From positions 1-64,000 of the forward strand of contig WTBR01000026.1 in assembly GCA_013138975.1 (NCBI GenBank): a DNA stretch of 64,000 nt. The letters are read 5' to 3'. The DNA comes from Bacteroidales bacterium (lineage in GTDB: Bacteria; Bacteroidota; Bacteroidia; Bacteroidales; UBA12077). A program made the translations under genes and the position numbers. Positions 1 through 9,465 of the stretch are shown here, piece by piece (position 1 is the first letter of the stretch; each line of letters begins with the position of its first letter). The notes beneath the pieces were generated by a model that saw only the letters and a list, made by a program, of their open reading frames with translations, was not told where the DNA came from and ran no database searches.

Positions 1-117
1 TAATTAGGGGTATACAGCATCATAGAAATATTAAAATGGTCGTCTGTTGATAGAAGCATGGTTTTATAGTAAATAATTTATTAAAATCTATGAAGAAAAT
101 TTGGATTACAACATAGA

Positions 118-195
118 AGCCTGTCGAGATATCTCATTAATAATTAAATAGATTCTTCGACAGGCTCAGAATGACAACTGCTTGGTCTTTTTGGA
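118..195. repeat. Dispersed palindromic repeat, family A (right part)
   Basis: The arms AGCCTGTCGA (118-127) and TCGACAGGCT (157-166) form a perfect 10-bp inverted repeat. The element ends in CTTTTTGGA (187-195). The stretch TAATTAAATAGATTCTTCGACA and the following CAGAATGACAACT recur almost identically at 48.1 kb. The left TCCAAAAA boundary seen in the other copies is not present here, so this is a partial copy. It lies just downstream of the metallopeptidase gene and could also act as a terminator. Confidence 0.7.
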
Positions 196-212
196 TAGTC
201 TTTTAAAATTTA

Positions 213-1736
213 TTACTTGATTTGATAAAAATCAAGATAAGCTTTTATATCAAGAGGTTTTCCTGTGCCGTTTATTAAACGATCATTCCAATTAAAATAT
301 TCCCCACCACTATACAAGTGTTTCGTTAAATAATTACCAACATCTATATTAAAAGCATAATTTGTTCCAAATTCTTCTTCTAATTTTACATGAACCTGGC
401 ATGCAACAACATCTGCCAGTAAGTAGTTCTGGAGATATAATGGATATACTACATATACCATGTTATTTAAGTCTTGTGTTCTGATTTCTTCAGTTTCAAT
501 CAGTAAATATTTTTTTGATAGTTCTTTTTGAATTTCTTCAAAAGATTTTTCGGGATGTAAGTAAAGTTCTGTTTCTTTTAAGAAATTAAATAGGTGGAAC
601 CGTATAAATGCAGGAGCATATTTTTTTACCGTTTCTTTTCTTTTAATAATTTCCTCTTCGCTTAAATTAGTGTACTTCTTTTGCCATTCGGTATTTCTTG
701 TCATCCATGCCATAGTTTCAGCCATACCTTCTGCAAACGATGGATTTGCATTTCCCGGTACCCATTCGTATCCTTCAAGAATAGGAGTGTTAATCGAATT
801 GAATAAACCATGCAGTCCATGCCCCATTTCGTGCATCCAAACAGAAATATCCATGCCTAATGTCATTACTGCACGAAAATCATTCGGTATGTTTATCATT
901 AATCCTTGTCCACCAATTCCGGGAGGTAATTCTTGTTCAACTAGTTTAGCTGGTATATTATCATAATTAATACCAATATTACTTAGTGAAGTTTTTACTA
1001 AATCAATATTATCTTCAATATTTAAATCCGTTGGATTGTTATTCTGGTGAAACTGGCCAAGAATTTGATATACATTTCTTTGTCCTAATTGGTCAATCTT
1101 TTGATCCGCTTTAGTTTCATCAACTAAAGATTTGTATGCTTCTAATGTGGAATTATCCATTTCATCAATAAAATTTAGAAACCACTCATAGCCTAAACCA
1201 TTTGTTTCAAATGTTAAGTGTACATAATTGTCAAATCCCAGTTCTACTGCTTTTTTATTTCTTAATTCGATAAGCTTTAGTATATTACCTTCCAAATCGT
1301 AATTAGAAGTGTCTTCCTCATCAGTAACTTCAAACTTTCCCTCAAGTTCGCTTCTTAAATTCATGATTTCTGCATCGTATTCTACTTTTGCTGAAAGTAA
1401 AACATTATGCCACATTTCAATCCTTCTTTTTAGAATTGTGTCTTTTATTTCTGTGCGTTTTGGATACCATGTTTCAATGAAAGTATTTAAAGAATCATTA
1501 ATTAATAAATTATAAAATTCATCTTTTGGAGTTTCTAAATCGGCTTCGGCTTCAGCAGAATAAAAATTCCAGTATGCATCTCCCAAATCAACGGCAATGT
1601 TTTCATACTTTACTTCTATTTTATTTAGAAATGTATTTAATTCCTTTTCTTTATTACTACAAGAGCTTAGGGAAAAGGAACTTAGAAATAGGAATAAAAA
1701 ACTTAATTTTAATAAATTGGATAGCTTTAATTTCAT
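213..1736 (-). CDS. Lipoprotein zinc metallopeptidase (M3/M2-like gluzincin)
   Basis: The 507-residue product has a lipoprotein signal peptide ending in a lipobox (SLSSC), so the mature protein is probably anchored to the envelope. A zinc site HEMGHGLHGLF lies near residue 302, followed about 30 residues later by a Glu-rich helix (SFAEGMAETMAWM) that would supply the third ligand. HExxH followed by GLHGLF is closest to M3 oligopeptidases (thimet oligopeptidase/Dcp) and also resembles M2 dipeptidyl carboxypeptidases. The rest of the protein is alpha-helical, as expected for both families, but it is shorter than a typical ~680-residue M3 enzyme. A role in degrading peptides at the cell surface or in the periplasm is inferred from the family. 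It stands alone, with repeats on both sides. Confidence 0.8.
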   Translation of the reverse strand: MKLKLSNLLKLSFLFLFLSSFSLSSCSNKEKELNTFLNKIEVKYENIAVDLGDAYWNFYSAEAEADLETPKDEFYNLLINDSLNTFIETWYPKRTEIKDTILKRRIEMWHNVLLSAKVEYDAEIMNLRSELEGKFEVTDEEDTSNYDLEGNILKLIELRNKKAVELGFDNYVHLTFETNGLGYEWFLNFIDEMDNSTLEAYKSLVDETKADQKIDQLGQRNVYQILGQFHQNNNPTDLNIEDNIDLVKTSLSNIGINYDNIPAKLVEQELPPGIGGQGLMINIPNDFRAVMTLGMDISVWMHEMGHGLHGLFNSINTPILEGYEWVPGNANPSFAEGMAETMAWMTRNTEWQKKYTNLSEEEIIKRKETVKKYAPAFIRFHLFNFLKETELYLHPEKSFEEIQKELSKKYLLIETEEIRTQDLNNMVYVVYPLYLQNYLLADVVACQVHVKLEEEFGTNYAFNIDVGNYLTKHLYSGGEYFNWNDRLINGTGKPLDIKAYLDFYQIK

Positions 1737-2201
1737 AATTTATAAGGTTTATAAGTTTGATTTATGTGATTCTGTTCTATGTAAGATATAAATTTTTGTT
1801 TAAGGTTTAATTAGTGTTTGTTCATAAAGTCCGACTTCTTTGTTACGCTCGCCCTATAATTGGTTATTTACAAAAGTAAACTCCCAATTCTAGGACTTCA
1901 CAAGCCTCGAATTCAAACTTTATGAATCAAACACGTGACTTTATAGACAGTATATAATTAGTGTCTGTCCATAAAGTAAGAGTCTTGTTAATTAAAACTC
2001 CAAAAAACAATACACAAAGCTCAAATAAATCTCAAAATACAAGTTTTAAAAAGTTTATGATTTAGATAATTGATTTTTGATTATTAGAATTTGAAATTTA
2101 TCTGTTATTTATTAATTGTAATTTGTTAGTTTTAACTAAAGTTATTGCAATTCATTATGATAATTGCTAGCCAAAAATTGTGTTATGTTAGCTAGTAAGT
2201 A
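1737..2201. repeat. Intergenic region with dispersed repeats (family E)
   Basis: The 465-bp gap has no credible gene. TTCATAAAGT (1821-1830) and ACTTTATGAA (1917-1926) form a perfect 10-bp inverted repeat. TTAGTGTNTGTCCATAAAGT-type sequence occurs at about 1810-1833 and again at about 1961-1985, and once more in reverse at 37.62-37.65 kb. The inner part, GTTACGCTCG then TTACAAAAGTAAACTCC, matches in reverse a piece of the 4957-5132 element. The remainder to 2201 is plain AT-rich sequence. Confidence 0.6.
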
Positions 2202-3554
2202 TTAAAATTTTAATGTGAACACTGTATCTATATCAGTTTCTGATTGTACAGAAATATTTCCTCCATGCAAACGCATGATTTGTTGTGCAAGGCTTAATCC
2301 AATACCTGAGCCATTATCTTTTGTGGTAAAAAACGGAATAAATATTTGATCTAATATTTCTTCAGAAATACCAACACCATTATCGCCGATTTCTAAAAAT
2401 ACTTTGTTATCCCGGTTTTTAAATCCCTTTAAATTTATTTTTCCATGGTTAGCATTAACTGCTTCAATTGAATTTTTAAGCAGATTTATAAATATTTGCT
2501 CAATATATTTTTTGTCAGCGTTTAATTCTAAATCTATGGGCTTTATATCAATTGAAAGTTTAATATTTTTTTCGGAAAGATTGTTTTTCATTAAAAGTTC
2601 CAGGTTATAAAACAATTCAGCTACTTTAAATCGTTCAAAATCCATCTTCTTAAGTGAAGATATATTTCTGTAATTGTTTACAAACTCCATTAAACCTTCT
2701 CCTCGTTGCGAAATAATATGTAAACCTTCATGAGTAGTTTCAATTATTTTATCTGATATTTCTTCTTTTGAAATTGTATTGTTCGAAGTATTCTTATAAA
2801 GCTTTTCTATCGAATTTGCCAATGAGGTTATCGGAGAAACCGTATTGTTTATTTCGTGGGTTAATACACGAATTAATTTATGCCATGATTCTACTTCTTT
2901 TTCTTCTAATTCTGATTGAATATTCTGAAATGAAATTAATTTGAAATTCTTCTTTTTTTGCTTGAATTCTGAAATCCTTATGGATAAAGGAATTGCCTTT
3001 GATTTTCCTTTTATCATAATTAATTTCTCTGTTCCGGCTGAACTTTTATGTAAAATCTGATAAAAATTAGGATGCTGATCTTCTAGTGCTTTTATATTCG
3101 TTATTTTATTAATGTTTAGAAGATCTAATGCACAATTGTTTATTAAATCAATTTCACCATCTTCGGTAGTAGTAATTATGCCTGTTTGTGTACTTTCAAT
3201 AACAGTTTTATAATACGATTTTTGGATTTCTTTAAGTTCAGTAATACTAAATAGTTGATCTCGAACAAAAGCGATATCATTTCTAACTTTTTCAGAAATG
3301 TAAGGGAATGATTTATCATGAAAAGCAAAAGAGGCATCATTGGTTTTTAGAGCAGAAAAAAAGACGGAAACTTCACTGTTGAAACGATTAATATATTTTA
3401 ATAATAGAAATATCTGAATAATAACTAATAGGATTAAACTGGCAATCGTAAATAATCTTTCATCTTTTATTGCTATTGGAATAATGCTTAAACATGTAAA
3501 AAGGATAAGTAAAATCCTTATAATAATATTTATATAGAATTTTTTACTTAGCAT
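2202..3554 (-). CDS. Membrane sensor histidine kinase, NtrB/NtrY-like (HK1)
   Basis: The 450-residue kinase has two N-terminal membrane helices (about residues 8-28 and 33-53) with almost no periplasmic loop, then a PAS-like domain (about 115-215). The dimerisation box LTHEINNTVSP has its phospho-acceptor at His233. The C-terminal ATPase carries the N box (NLLKNSIEA), G1 (GDNGVGIS) and G2 (GSGIGLSLAQQIM) motifs. It lies 2 bp downstream of the NtrC-type regulator gene in the same direction, so the pair is almost certainly cotranscribed and cognate. The short loop suggests that it senses within the membrane or cytoplasm rather than through a periplasmic ligand domain. It is paralogous to the kinases at 8098-9465 and 62633-64000. 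Confidence 0.93.
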   Translation of the reverse strand: MLSKKFYINIIIRILLILFTCLSIIPIAIKDERLFTIASLILLVIIQIFLLLKYINRFNSEVSVFFSALKTNDASFAFHDKSFPYISEKVRNDIAFVRDQLFSITELKEIQKSYYKTVIESTQTGIITTTEDGEIDLINNCALDLLNINKITNIKALEDQHPNFYQILHKSSAGTEKLIMIKGKSKAIPLSIRISEFKQKKKNFKLISFQNIQSELEEKEVESWHKLIRVLTHEINNTVSPITSLANSIEKLYKNTSNNTISKEEISDKIIETTHEGLHIISQRGEGLMEFVNNYRNISSLKKMDFERFKVAELFYNLELLMKNNLSEKNIKLSIDIKPIDLELNADKKYIEQIFINLLKNSIEAVNANHGKINLKGFKNRDNKVFLEIGDNGVGISEEILDQIFIPFFTTKDNGSGIGLSLAQQIMRLHGGNISVQSETDIDTVFTLKF

Positions 3555-3556
3555 GA

Positions 3557-4918
3557 TTACAATTTATATTTATTGATTTTATTATGTAAAGTCTGACGAG
3601 TTAATCCCAGTTCTTTTGCAGCGTCTACAATAACTCCTTTATTATTTGTTAGAGCTCTTTTTATAGCTGCTTTTTCAATTTCTTCAAATTTTAAAGGCCA
3701 ATCAGAGTTACTCGTAATTTTCTTAAGCATAAAATCATCAGCCTGTATGGTATTTCCAGAGCTTAGAATAACAGCTTTTTCAATGGTATGTTTTAGTTCG
3801 CGTATGTTTCCGGGCCAATTATAATTTTGTAAGGTGTCAATTGCATTTTTGCTAAATTTTAAGAGATGTTTTTCGTATTTAAGAGTAAATATTTTGAGAT
3901 AATATTCCGCAATTTGAATTATATCTTCTTTCCTTTCACGCAAGGCTGGCAGGTCAACTTGTACTGTGTTAATTCTATAATATAGATCATCTCTGAAAAG
4001 TCCTTGCTGTATTAGCTCATCGAGGTTTTTATTGGTAGCAGAAATTAATCTAATATCAATTGGTACCGGAGTATTACTTCCTAAAGGAATGATTTCTCGT
4101 TTTTGCAATGCTGTTAGAAGTTTCGATTGCAATGAAACCGGAATATTCCCAATTTCGTCTAAAAACAAAGTACCTTCATTTGCAACTTCAAATCTACCAA
4201 TACGATCTTCTTTTGCATCTGTAAATGCTCCTTTTTTATGGCCAAATAGTTCACTTTCAAATAAAGTTTCAGTGATTGTTCCTAAATCCACACTAATCAT
4301 TGGTTTTGAAGATCGTTTAGATTTTTGATGAATTTCTCTGGCAATAAGCTCTTTACCCGTTCCGTTTTCACCAAGAATTAGCACGTTTGCATCGGTACCT
4401 GCAACTTTATCAATAAAGCTGAAAATTTTGTTCATTGCAGGTGATGAACCAATCGTTTTTTCTGTTGATTTATTTAATTCGGCACTGAGTGTATCTTTTT
4501 CCTTATCCAGTTTTTTTATTTTGAGTTGCGACTGTCTTATTTTTAGAGCTGATTTTAATGTCGAAATTAATTTATCGTTATTCCAGGGTTTTATTACAAA
4601 ATCAGTAGCTCCCTCTTTAATGGCTTTAACTGTTAAATCAACATCGCCATAAGCTGTAATTAAAATTATAATAGCATGTATATCTGTTTTTAAGATTTCG
4701 TTTAACCAAAAAATTCCTTTGTTACCCGTATTTAAACCAGCCGAAAAATTCATGTCCAATAAAACAACATCGTAACTTCCTTTTTGATATTCCGACAAAA
4801 TTAAATTGGGGTTGGATATGGTTTTTACAATTTCAAATTCATCGTCTAAAAGTATTTTTAGTGATCGAAGAATACTTTTATCATCATCTACAATTAATAA
4901 TTTCCCTTTATTTTGCAT
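3557..4918 (-). CDS. NtrC-family sigma54-dependent response regulator (RR1)
   Basis: The 453-residue protein has three parts. The receiver domain has an acidic pocket at VDDD, phospho-acceptor Asp55 in VVLLDMNFSAG and Lys110. The AAA+ sigma54-activator domain has Walker A GENGTGKE (183-190), Walker B LFLDEIG (about 251-257) and the R-finger region downstream. The Fis-type helix-turn-helix is LGLTRQTLHNKINKY at the C-terminus. The sigma54-contacting loop reads GAFTDA (230-235) rather than the canonical GAFTGA. It should drive sigma54-dependent transcription when phosphorylated by the kinase encoded immediately downstream. The most likely targets are its own operon and the divergent permease at 5302, which has repeat pairs and a -24/-12-like element upstream. 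Confidence 0.94.
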   Translation of the reverse strand: MQNKGKLLIVDDDKSILRSLKILLDDEFEIVKTISNPNLILSEYQKGSYDVVLLDMNFSAGLNTGNKGIFWLNEILKTDIHAIIILITAYGDVDLTVKAIKEGATDFVIKPWNNDKLISTLKSALKIRQSQLKIKKLDKEKDTLSAELNKSTEKTIGSSPAMNKIFSFIDKVAGTDANVLILGENGTGKELIAREIHQKSKRSSKPMISVDLGTITETLFESELFGHKKGAFTDAKEDRIGRFEVANEGTLFLDEIGNIPVSLQSKLLTALQKREIIPLGSNTPVPIDIRLISATNKNLDELIQQGLFRDDLYYRINTVQVDLPALRERKEDIIQIAEYYLKIFTLKYEKHLLKFSKNAIDTLQNYNWPGNIRELKHTIEKAVILSSGNTIQADDFMLKKITSNSDWPLKFEEIEKAAIKRALTNNKGVIVDAAKELGLTRQTLHNKINKYKL

Positions 4919-4956
4919 TGATCTTATTTATATCTTTATTGTATTAAATAGTGTCA

Positions 4957-5132
4957 GCAAAAAAACTGCCTTTTTTAAGTCTTTGATAAGAAAACGTCAA
5001 AGACATTCCGATAGCTATCGGAATTCGATGTGTTGTAAACCAAGGAGTTTACTTTTGTAAGTGCGATGTACTGAGCATGTCGAAGGAACTGTTTTCAACA
5101 CGAGAGTAACGCAGCATTTGGCGTTTTTTTGC
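4957..5132. repeat. MITE-like inverted-repeat element (family F)
   Basis: GCAAAAAAACTGCC (4957-4970) is mirrored by GGCGTTTTTTTGC (5120-5132). Nested inside are GTGTTGTAAAC/GTTTTCAACAC, the perfect palindrome CCGATAGCTATCGG near 5009, and one ACTGAGCATGTCGAAGG copy of the dispersed core. No coding capacity is visible. It occupies much of the 383-bp gap between RR1 and the divergent permease. Confidence 0.6.
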
Positions 5133-5143
5133 AAAGACTAAAT

Positions 5144-5263
5144 ATGTAAAAATAATTAACCTAAATGTAAAAATTTTTTACACGAAAACAAAGTAGTTGC
5201 TTTTTTAAATAGGATAATTATTAGATTTACAGGTGTTTGCAGTTTTTGGCATTTTTCTTGGCA
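5144..5263 (+). promoter_or_regulatory. Putative activator sites plus sigma54-like promoter for permease 1
   Basis: ATGTAAAAAT occurs twice, at 5144 and 5165. The starts are 21 bp apart (two helical turns), and the second copy is part of the near-palindrome TGTAAAAATTTTTTACA (5166-5182). About 70 bp downstream is TTGGCATTTTTCTTGGCAT (5246-5263), resembling a -24/-12 sigma54 element (TTGG...TTGC), although the GG-to-GC spacing is one base longer than ideal. The arrangement fits an NtrC-type activator bound upstream of a sigma54 promoter. It is an inference from pattern only. Confidence 0.35.
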
Positions 5264-5301
5264 TAGAGTAAGGGAAATGTAGAAACAAAAAAAATAAAGA
5301 T

Positions 5302-7728
5302 ATGTTACGTAATTTTTTTAAAGTATCAATTCGGAATTTAGTAAGGAATAAAGCCTATTCAATAATAAATATTATGGGATTATCGATAGGTATGGCCTGT
5401 AGTATTCTGATATTCCTGTTTATTTTCGATGAACTTAGTTATGATCGGTATCATGAAAACTCCGATGATATATACAGGGTTGGAATAGATGCTGTATTAC
5501 AAGGAAATAAAATTCAAGCATATGCAACAGGAGCGGCTGTAGGAAGAACTTTTATGAATGAAATACCTGAGGTTATTAACTCAACCCGGGTTGTTCGAAT
5601 TCAATTTGATGAGTCGAAAGCCTTGGTAGAATACGAAGAAAAAAAGTTTATCGAGGAAGGAATGTTTTATGTAGATAGCACATATTTCGATATTTTCGAT
5701 GTGGAATTTGTAAAAGGAGATCCAAACAAAGTTCTTACATCTCCTTACTCAATTGTAGTTACAGAAAGTATTGCTAAAAAATATTTTAAGGATGAAGAAG
5801 CAATAGGTAAGGCATTAAATATTCAGGATGAAGAATATATTATACAAGCTGTAATTAAAGATTGTCCTTCAAATTCACATTTTCATTATACTATTTTAGC
5901 ATCTATAGTTAGCACACGAGCAGCACATTTTGAGACCTGGATGTCAAGTGATTTTTCATACACATACTTATTATTAGAAAAAAATATCGATAATGAAACC
6001 ATAAGAAATAAGATGTTTGATGTTGGTATAAAATATATTGAGCCGGAATTACTAAATATGTTTGGAGCTAATTTTGAGGATTTTGTTAGTGCAGGAAATC
6101 ATTTTGGATATCTACTTCAACCATTAACCGATATTCATTTAAAATCGCATACGGATTATGAGATCGAAGCAAATTCAAATATAGTTTATGTTTATATATT
6201 TTCGATTATTGCCATTTTTATTTTGGTTATTGCCATTATTAATTTTATGAATCTTTCAACAGCAAGATCGGCTACAAGAGCCAAAGAAGTTGGATTAAGA
6301 AAAGTAATCGGAGCGCTTAGAAATAGTTTATTTTATCAATTTTTATTTGAATCGATAATTATGAGCTTTATTTCGTTAATCATAGGAATGGTTATTTTGG
6401 AAACAGTATTACCTTTTTTTAATAGTTTTACTTTAAAAGATTTATCCATAGGTTATTTATCGAATATTTATGTTTTACCTTCTTTAATACTATTGTCAAT
6501 CATAGTTGGATTGATTTCAGGTATATATTCTGCAAGTTATTTATCATCATCCAAAGTATTAAATGTAATAAAAGGTAAAATGCTGTCCGGTACTGGGCAT
6601 AAATGGTTTCGAAGTTTCTTGGTAATATTTCAGTTTTCGGTTTCTATTGCTCTTTTTATTTGTACATTCATCATTTATAGTCAGTTAAATTTATTAAGAA
6701 ATAAAGATGTTGGATTTGAAAAGAGTAATATCCTGGTAATTGAAAAAGCTGCAGAATTAGGAAATTCTTTTGATTCATTTAAAAATGAACTAGCCTCAAA
6801 TCCATTGGTTAGAAATGTAAGTGCTTCTAATACACTCCCCGCACGTGCTTTTGGAGGATTGCCATGTGCACTTGAGGGAGATGCTTCAAAAGAACCACAT
6901 GCACCAAGAATGCTTGCAGTTGATAGTGAGTTTGCAAAAGTATTTGAGTTGAAGATAAAAGAAGGGCGGTTTTTCTCAGAAGATTTTTCAACAGATTCAT
7001 TCGCTATACTTTTAAATGAAGCGGCTGTAGAAGAATTTAAACTGGAGGAACCTGTTGGGAAACGATTAGTTACGCAATTTGGAGGAGAAAAATATGTTTG
7101 GAATATTATTGGAGTAGTAGAGGATTTTAATTTCAGGTCTTTACACCAAGATGTGGCGTCTTTAGTAATGGTAAGTCCTATAGTGGGAAGTCCAAGTTTA
7201 ATTTCCGTTAAATTAAAAACTGATATCAATCAGGAAACAATAAAGTATTTGAGCGAGAAATGGAGCAAATTTGTTCCTGATGCTCCTTTTGAGTATTATA
7301 TCATGGAAGATGATTTTGATAATCAACATAGCGAAGAGTTTAGAACTGGCGATGTTTTTATCATATTCTCATTACTTGCAATCTTTATAGCATGTTTAGG
7401 ATTATCGGGTTTAGCATCTTTTATGGCAGAAAATAAAACAAAAGAGATAGGGATCAGAAAAGCCATGGGGGCATCAACGTATAAAATTGTTGGGATATTA
7501 TTAACTCAATTTACCAAATGGGTATTATGGGCTAATATTATTGCATGGCCAATAGCTTATTTGTTTATGAATAAATGGTTACAGAATTTTGCATATCAAG
7601 TGAAAATTCAGTGGTGGATATTTATAGCATCAGCAATTCTGGGATTATTAATTGCAGTATTAACTGTAAGTTTTCAGGCAATTAAAGCAGCAAGAGAAAA
7701 TCCGGTTAATAGTTTAAGATATGAGTAG
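5302..7728 (+). CDS. FtsX/MacB-type ABC transporter permease (permease 1)
   Basis: The 808-residue membrane protein has two tandem MacB-periplasmic/FtsX units. One helix (about 21-42) precedes a large periplasmic domain, then three helices (about 293-320, 342-374, 389-412). A second unit follows: helix 435-462, periplasmic domain, helices 683-708, 737-758 and 771-793. The conserved cytoplasmic motif KTKEIGIRKAMGAS precedes the last helices, and the C-terminus reads NPVNSLRYE, as in the other four permeases here. Such proteins act with an ABC ATPase in mechanotransmission or export, but no ATPase gene is in this window. The gene is divergent from RR1/HK1 and is probably their target. Confidence 0.92.
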   Translation: MLRNFFKVSIRNLVRNKAYSIINIMGLSIGMACSILIFLFIFDELSYDRYHENSDDIYRVGIDAVLQGNKIQAYATGAAVGRTFMNEIPEVINSTRVVRIQFDESKALVEYEEKKFIEEGMFYVDSTYFDIFDVEFVKGDPNKVLTSPYSIVVTESIAKKYFKDEEAIGKALNIQDEEYIIQAVIKDCPSNSHFHYTILASIVSTRAAHFETWMSSDFSYTYLLLEKNIDNETIRNKMFDVGIKYIEPELLNMFGANFEDFVSAGNHFGYLLQPLTDIHLKSHTDYEIEANSNIVYVYIFSIIAIFILVIAIINFMNLSTARSATRAKEVGLRKVIGALRNSLFYQFLFESIIMSFISLIIGMVILETVLPFFNSFTLKDLSIGYLSNIYVLPSLILLSIIVGLISGIYSASYLSSSKVLNVIKGKMLSGTGHKWFRSFLVIFQFSVSIALFICTFIIYSQLNLLRNKDVGFEKSNILVIEKAAELGNSFDSFKNELASNPLVRNVSASNTLPARAFGGLPCALEGDASKEPHAPRMLAVDSEFAKVFELKIKEGRFFSEDFSTDSFAILLNEAAVEEFKLEEPVGKRLVTQFGGEKYVWNIIGVVEDFNFRSLHQDVASLVMVSPIVGSPSLISVKLKTDINQETIKYLSEKWSKFVPDAPFEYYIMEDDFDNQHSEEFRTGDVFIIFSLLAIFIACLGLSGLASFMAENKTKEIGIRKAMGASTYKIVGILLTQFTKWVLWANIIAWPIAYLFMNKWLQNFAYQVKIQWWIFIASAILGLLIAVLTVSFQAIKAARENPVNSLRYE

Positions 7729-7799
7729 CATCAAGATACAAGAATCAAGATAAAAGTAGTAAGACACAAGTAGCAAGATGCAAAATATAAGATAAGGTG

Positions 7800-8009
7800 A
7801 GTTTGACGTAATAATTTAGCATAAGTGAAATCTTATTAGCTCATTTTCAATACCCCTGGGAATAAGGCTTTACTTCACCATTACTGGAGCTGTCCAAAAA
7901 GTCAAACAGTTGTCTATACTTCAACAAGCTCAGTATGACAACTTTCTGTTAATCAGTTTGTCACACTGAGCTTGTCGAAGTGTTTTTGCTTTAAAACCAG
8001 CTTTTTGGT
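7800..8009. repeat. Dispersed repeats, families B and A, joined
   Basis: This is most of the 369-bp gap between permease 1 and HK2. The family B part (about 7800-7850: TTTGACGTAATAATTTAGC, then TCTTATTAGCTCAT) recurs at 37.31 and 58.62 kb. The family A part (7893-8009) is bounded by TCCAAAAA and CTTTTTGG and contains TCAACAAGCTCAGTATGAC against CACTGAGCTTGTCGAAGTG, giving nested inverted repeats. The same A+B combination in the same order occurs at 37.31-37.55 kb. No open frame is apparent. Confidence 0.8.
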
Positions 8010-8097
8010 CAGCCCCTTCTTAGTATTTTAATACTTCTATCGCAATGATTGTTGATTTGTATATTTTACAGTAATCCAATGGAAAATCAAAATTGAA

Positions 8098-9465
8098 TTA
8101 AAAACTAAGCGTAAAGGAAGTTTCTGAATTTGGAACAGACTGAACAGAAATACTTCCACGATGTAAACGCATAATCTGACGAGCAAGGCTTAATCCAATT
8201 CCAGAGCCTTGCTCTTTTGTTGTGAAAAAGGGCATGAAAATTTCATCAATAATTTCAGGATGAATGCCTTTGCCATTATCAGAAATTTTTATTGATACTT
8301 TACTATAAGTATCTTCGAAAGCCGAAATTGAAATGTTAGTACTATAAGCCTCAAGAGAGTTTTTAATTAAATTGATGATAATTTGCTCAATTTGATTTTT
8401 ATCAGCAACAACATAATCAACACTATAATCAATAAATGATTCAAACTTAACATTTTTCTTTTCAAACTCTTCTTTCCAGAATAATTCTATATCTGAAAAT
8501 AAAGTCTGAATATCTAATTTTATAAAATTAGGTTCAGGTAATTTTGAAATCGATCTGAAAGAATCTACAAAATGCTGCAATCCAATATTTCTATCCTTAA
8601 TTATTTTTAAGCCCGAAGCAATATCAAATATCATTTCATTGTTTAGTTCTTTTAATTCACGTGTTTGATTACTCTCAGGAAGTGTAATTATTTCATTTAA
8701 TGTGTCAATTGTTGAAGATATAGGCCCAATAGAGTTCATAATTTCGTGACGAAGAATTCGAATTAACTTTTGCCAGGATTCAAGTTCTTTTTCGTCTAAT
8801 TCATTTTTAATATCATGAATAGAAACAATTTTAAGATTCTCTTCTTTGGTTTTAAAATCAGCTGATTTTACTAATAAGTTTAGTAAACGGTGGCTGTTTT
8901 TTTCTTTTAGATTTATTTTAATGAGTTTTTGTTCAGATGGTTGAAGATTGCTTAAAATCTCCGAGAAATCAGGATGCAGAAAGTTTAACTCTTTAATATT
9001 TGCAAGATCCTTAACTTCAAGAATTTCATTCAAGGCTTTATTTGCTAATTTTATAGATCCTTTCTCATTAAAACTTAATAAACCAACATTAGAGAGTTCT
9101 GTTATAGTCTTAAAATATTGATCTTGTTTAGCATTTTTTTCTTTTAAACTTAGTATTTGTCTATTAACAACTTGCAATCTTCTACTTAATCGCAAATAAT
9201 TTATATTTTGAAATTCGTTTGTCAATAAAATTGTAGAATCGTCGTATTTTAATGAATCAAAAAAGGCAATTAAATCGCGATTTAAATAATTAAGTCTTCG
9301 TATTATTAGAATAATTTGAATTATTAAAAAAGCAATAATATTAATATTAATAATGATATCATGGTATCTATTATTTGCAATTGGCAGTAAGAAACAGGTT
9401 GCCGAGATTAATGTTATTCGGACAATAATATTTATATATAAATTTTTAAATATCATATTTTTCAA
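8098..9465 (-). CDS. Membrane sensor histidine kinase, NtrB/NtrY-like (HK2)
   Basis: The 455-residue paralogue of HK1 has two N-terminal membrane helices (about 12-30 and 38-56), a coiled linker, a PAS-like region (about 118-222), the H box RILRHEIMNSIGP with His240, and a C-terminal ATPase with NLIKNSLEA, DNGKGI and GSGIGLSLARQIM. Its start overlaps the end of the upstream regulator gene by 20 bp, indicating translational coupling and a cognate pair. A start three codons in (MIFKNLY) is equally possible. The ATPase end is the closest match in the window to the kinase remnant at 15003-15115, including the SVPN tail. Confidence 0.92.
   Translation of the reverse strand: MKNMIFKNLYINIIVRITLISATCFLLPIANNRYHDIIININIIAFLIIQIILIIRRLNYLNRDLIAFFDSLKYDDSTILLTNEFQNINYLRLSRRLQVVNRQILSLKEKNAKQDQYFKTITELSNVGLLSFNEKGSIKLANKALNEILEVKDLANIKELNFLHPDFSEILSNLQPSEQKLIKINLKEKNSHRLLNLLVKSADFKTKEENLKIVSIHDIKNELDEKELESWQKLIRILRHEIMNSIGPISSTIDTLNEIITLPESNQTRELKELNNEMIFDIASGLKIIKDRNIGLQHFVDSFRSISKLPEPNFIKLDIQTLFSDIELFWKEEFEKKNVKFESFIDYSVDYVVADKNQIEQIIINLIKNSLEAYSTNISISAFEDTYSKVSIKISDNGKGIHPEIIDEIFMPFFTTKEQGSGIGLSLARQIMRLHRGSISVQSVPNSETSFTLSF

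Noticed and set aside
6681..7229. 182-codon open frame antisense to permease 1
   Set aside because: It lies fully inside a clear permease gene, with low-complexity Ser/Pro composition and no homologous counterpart in the other permeases.
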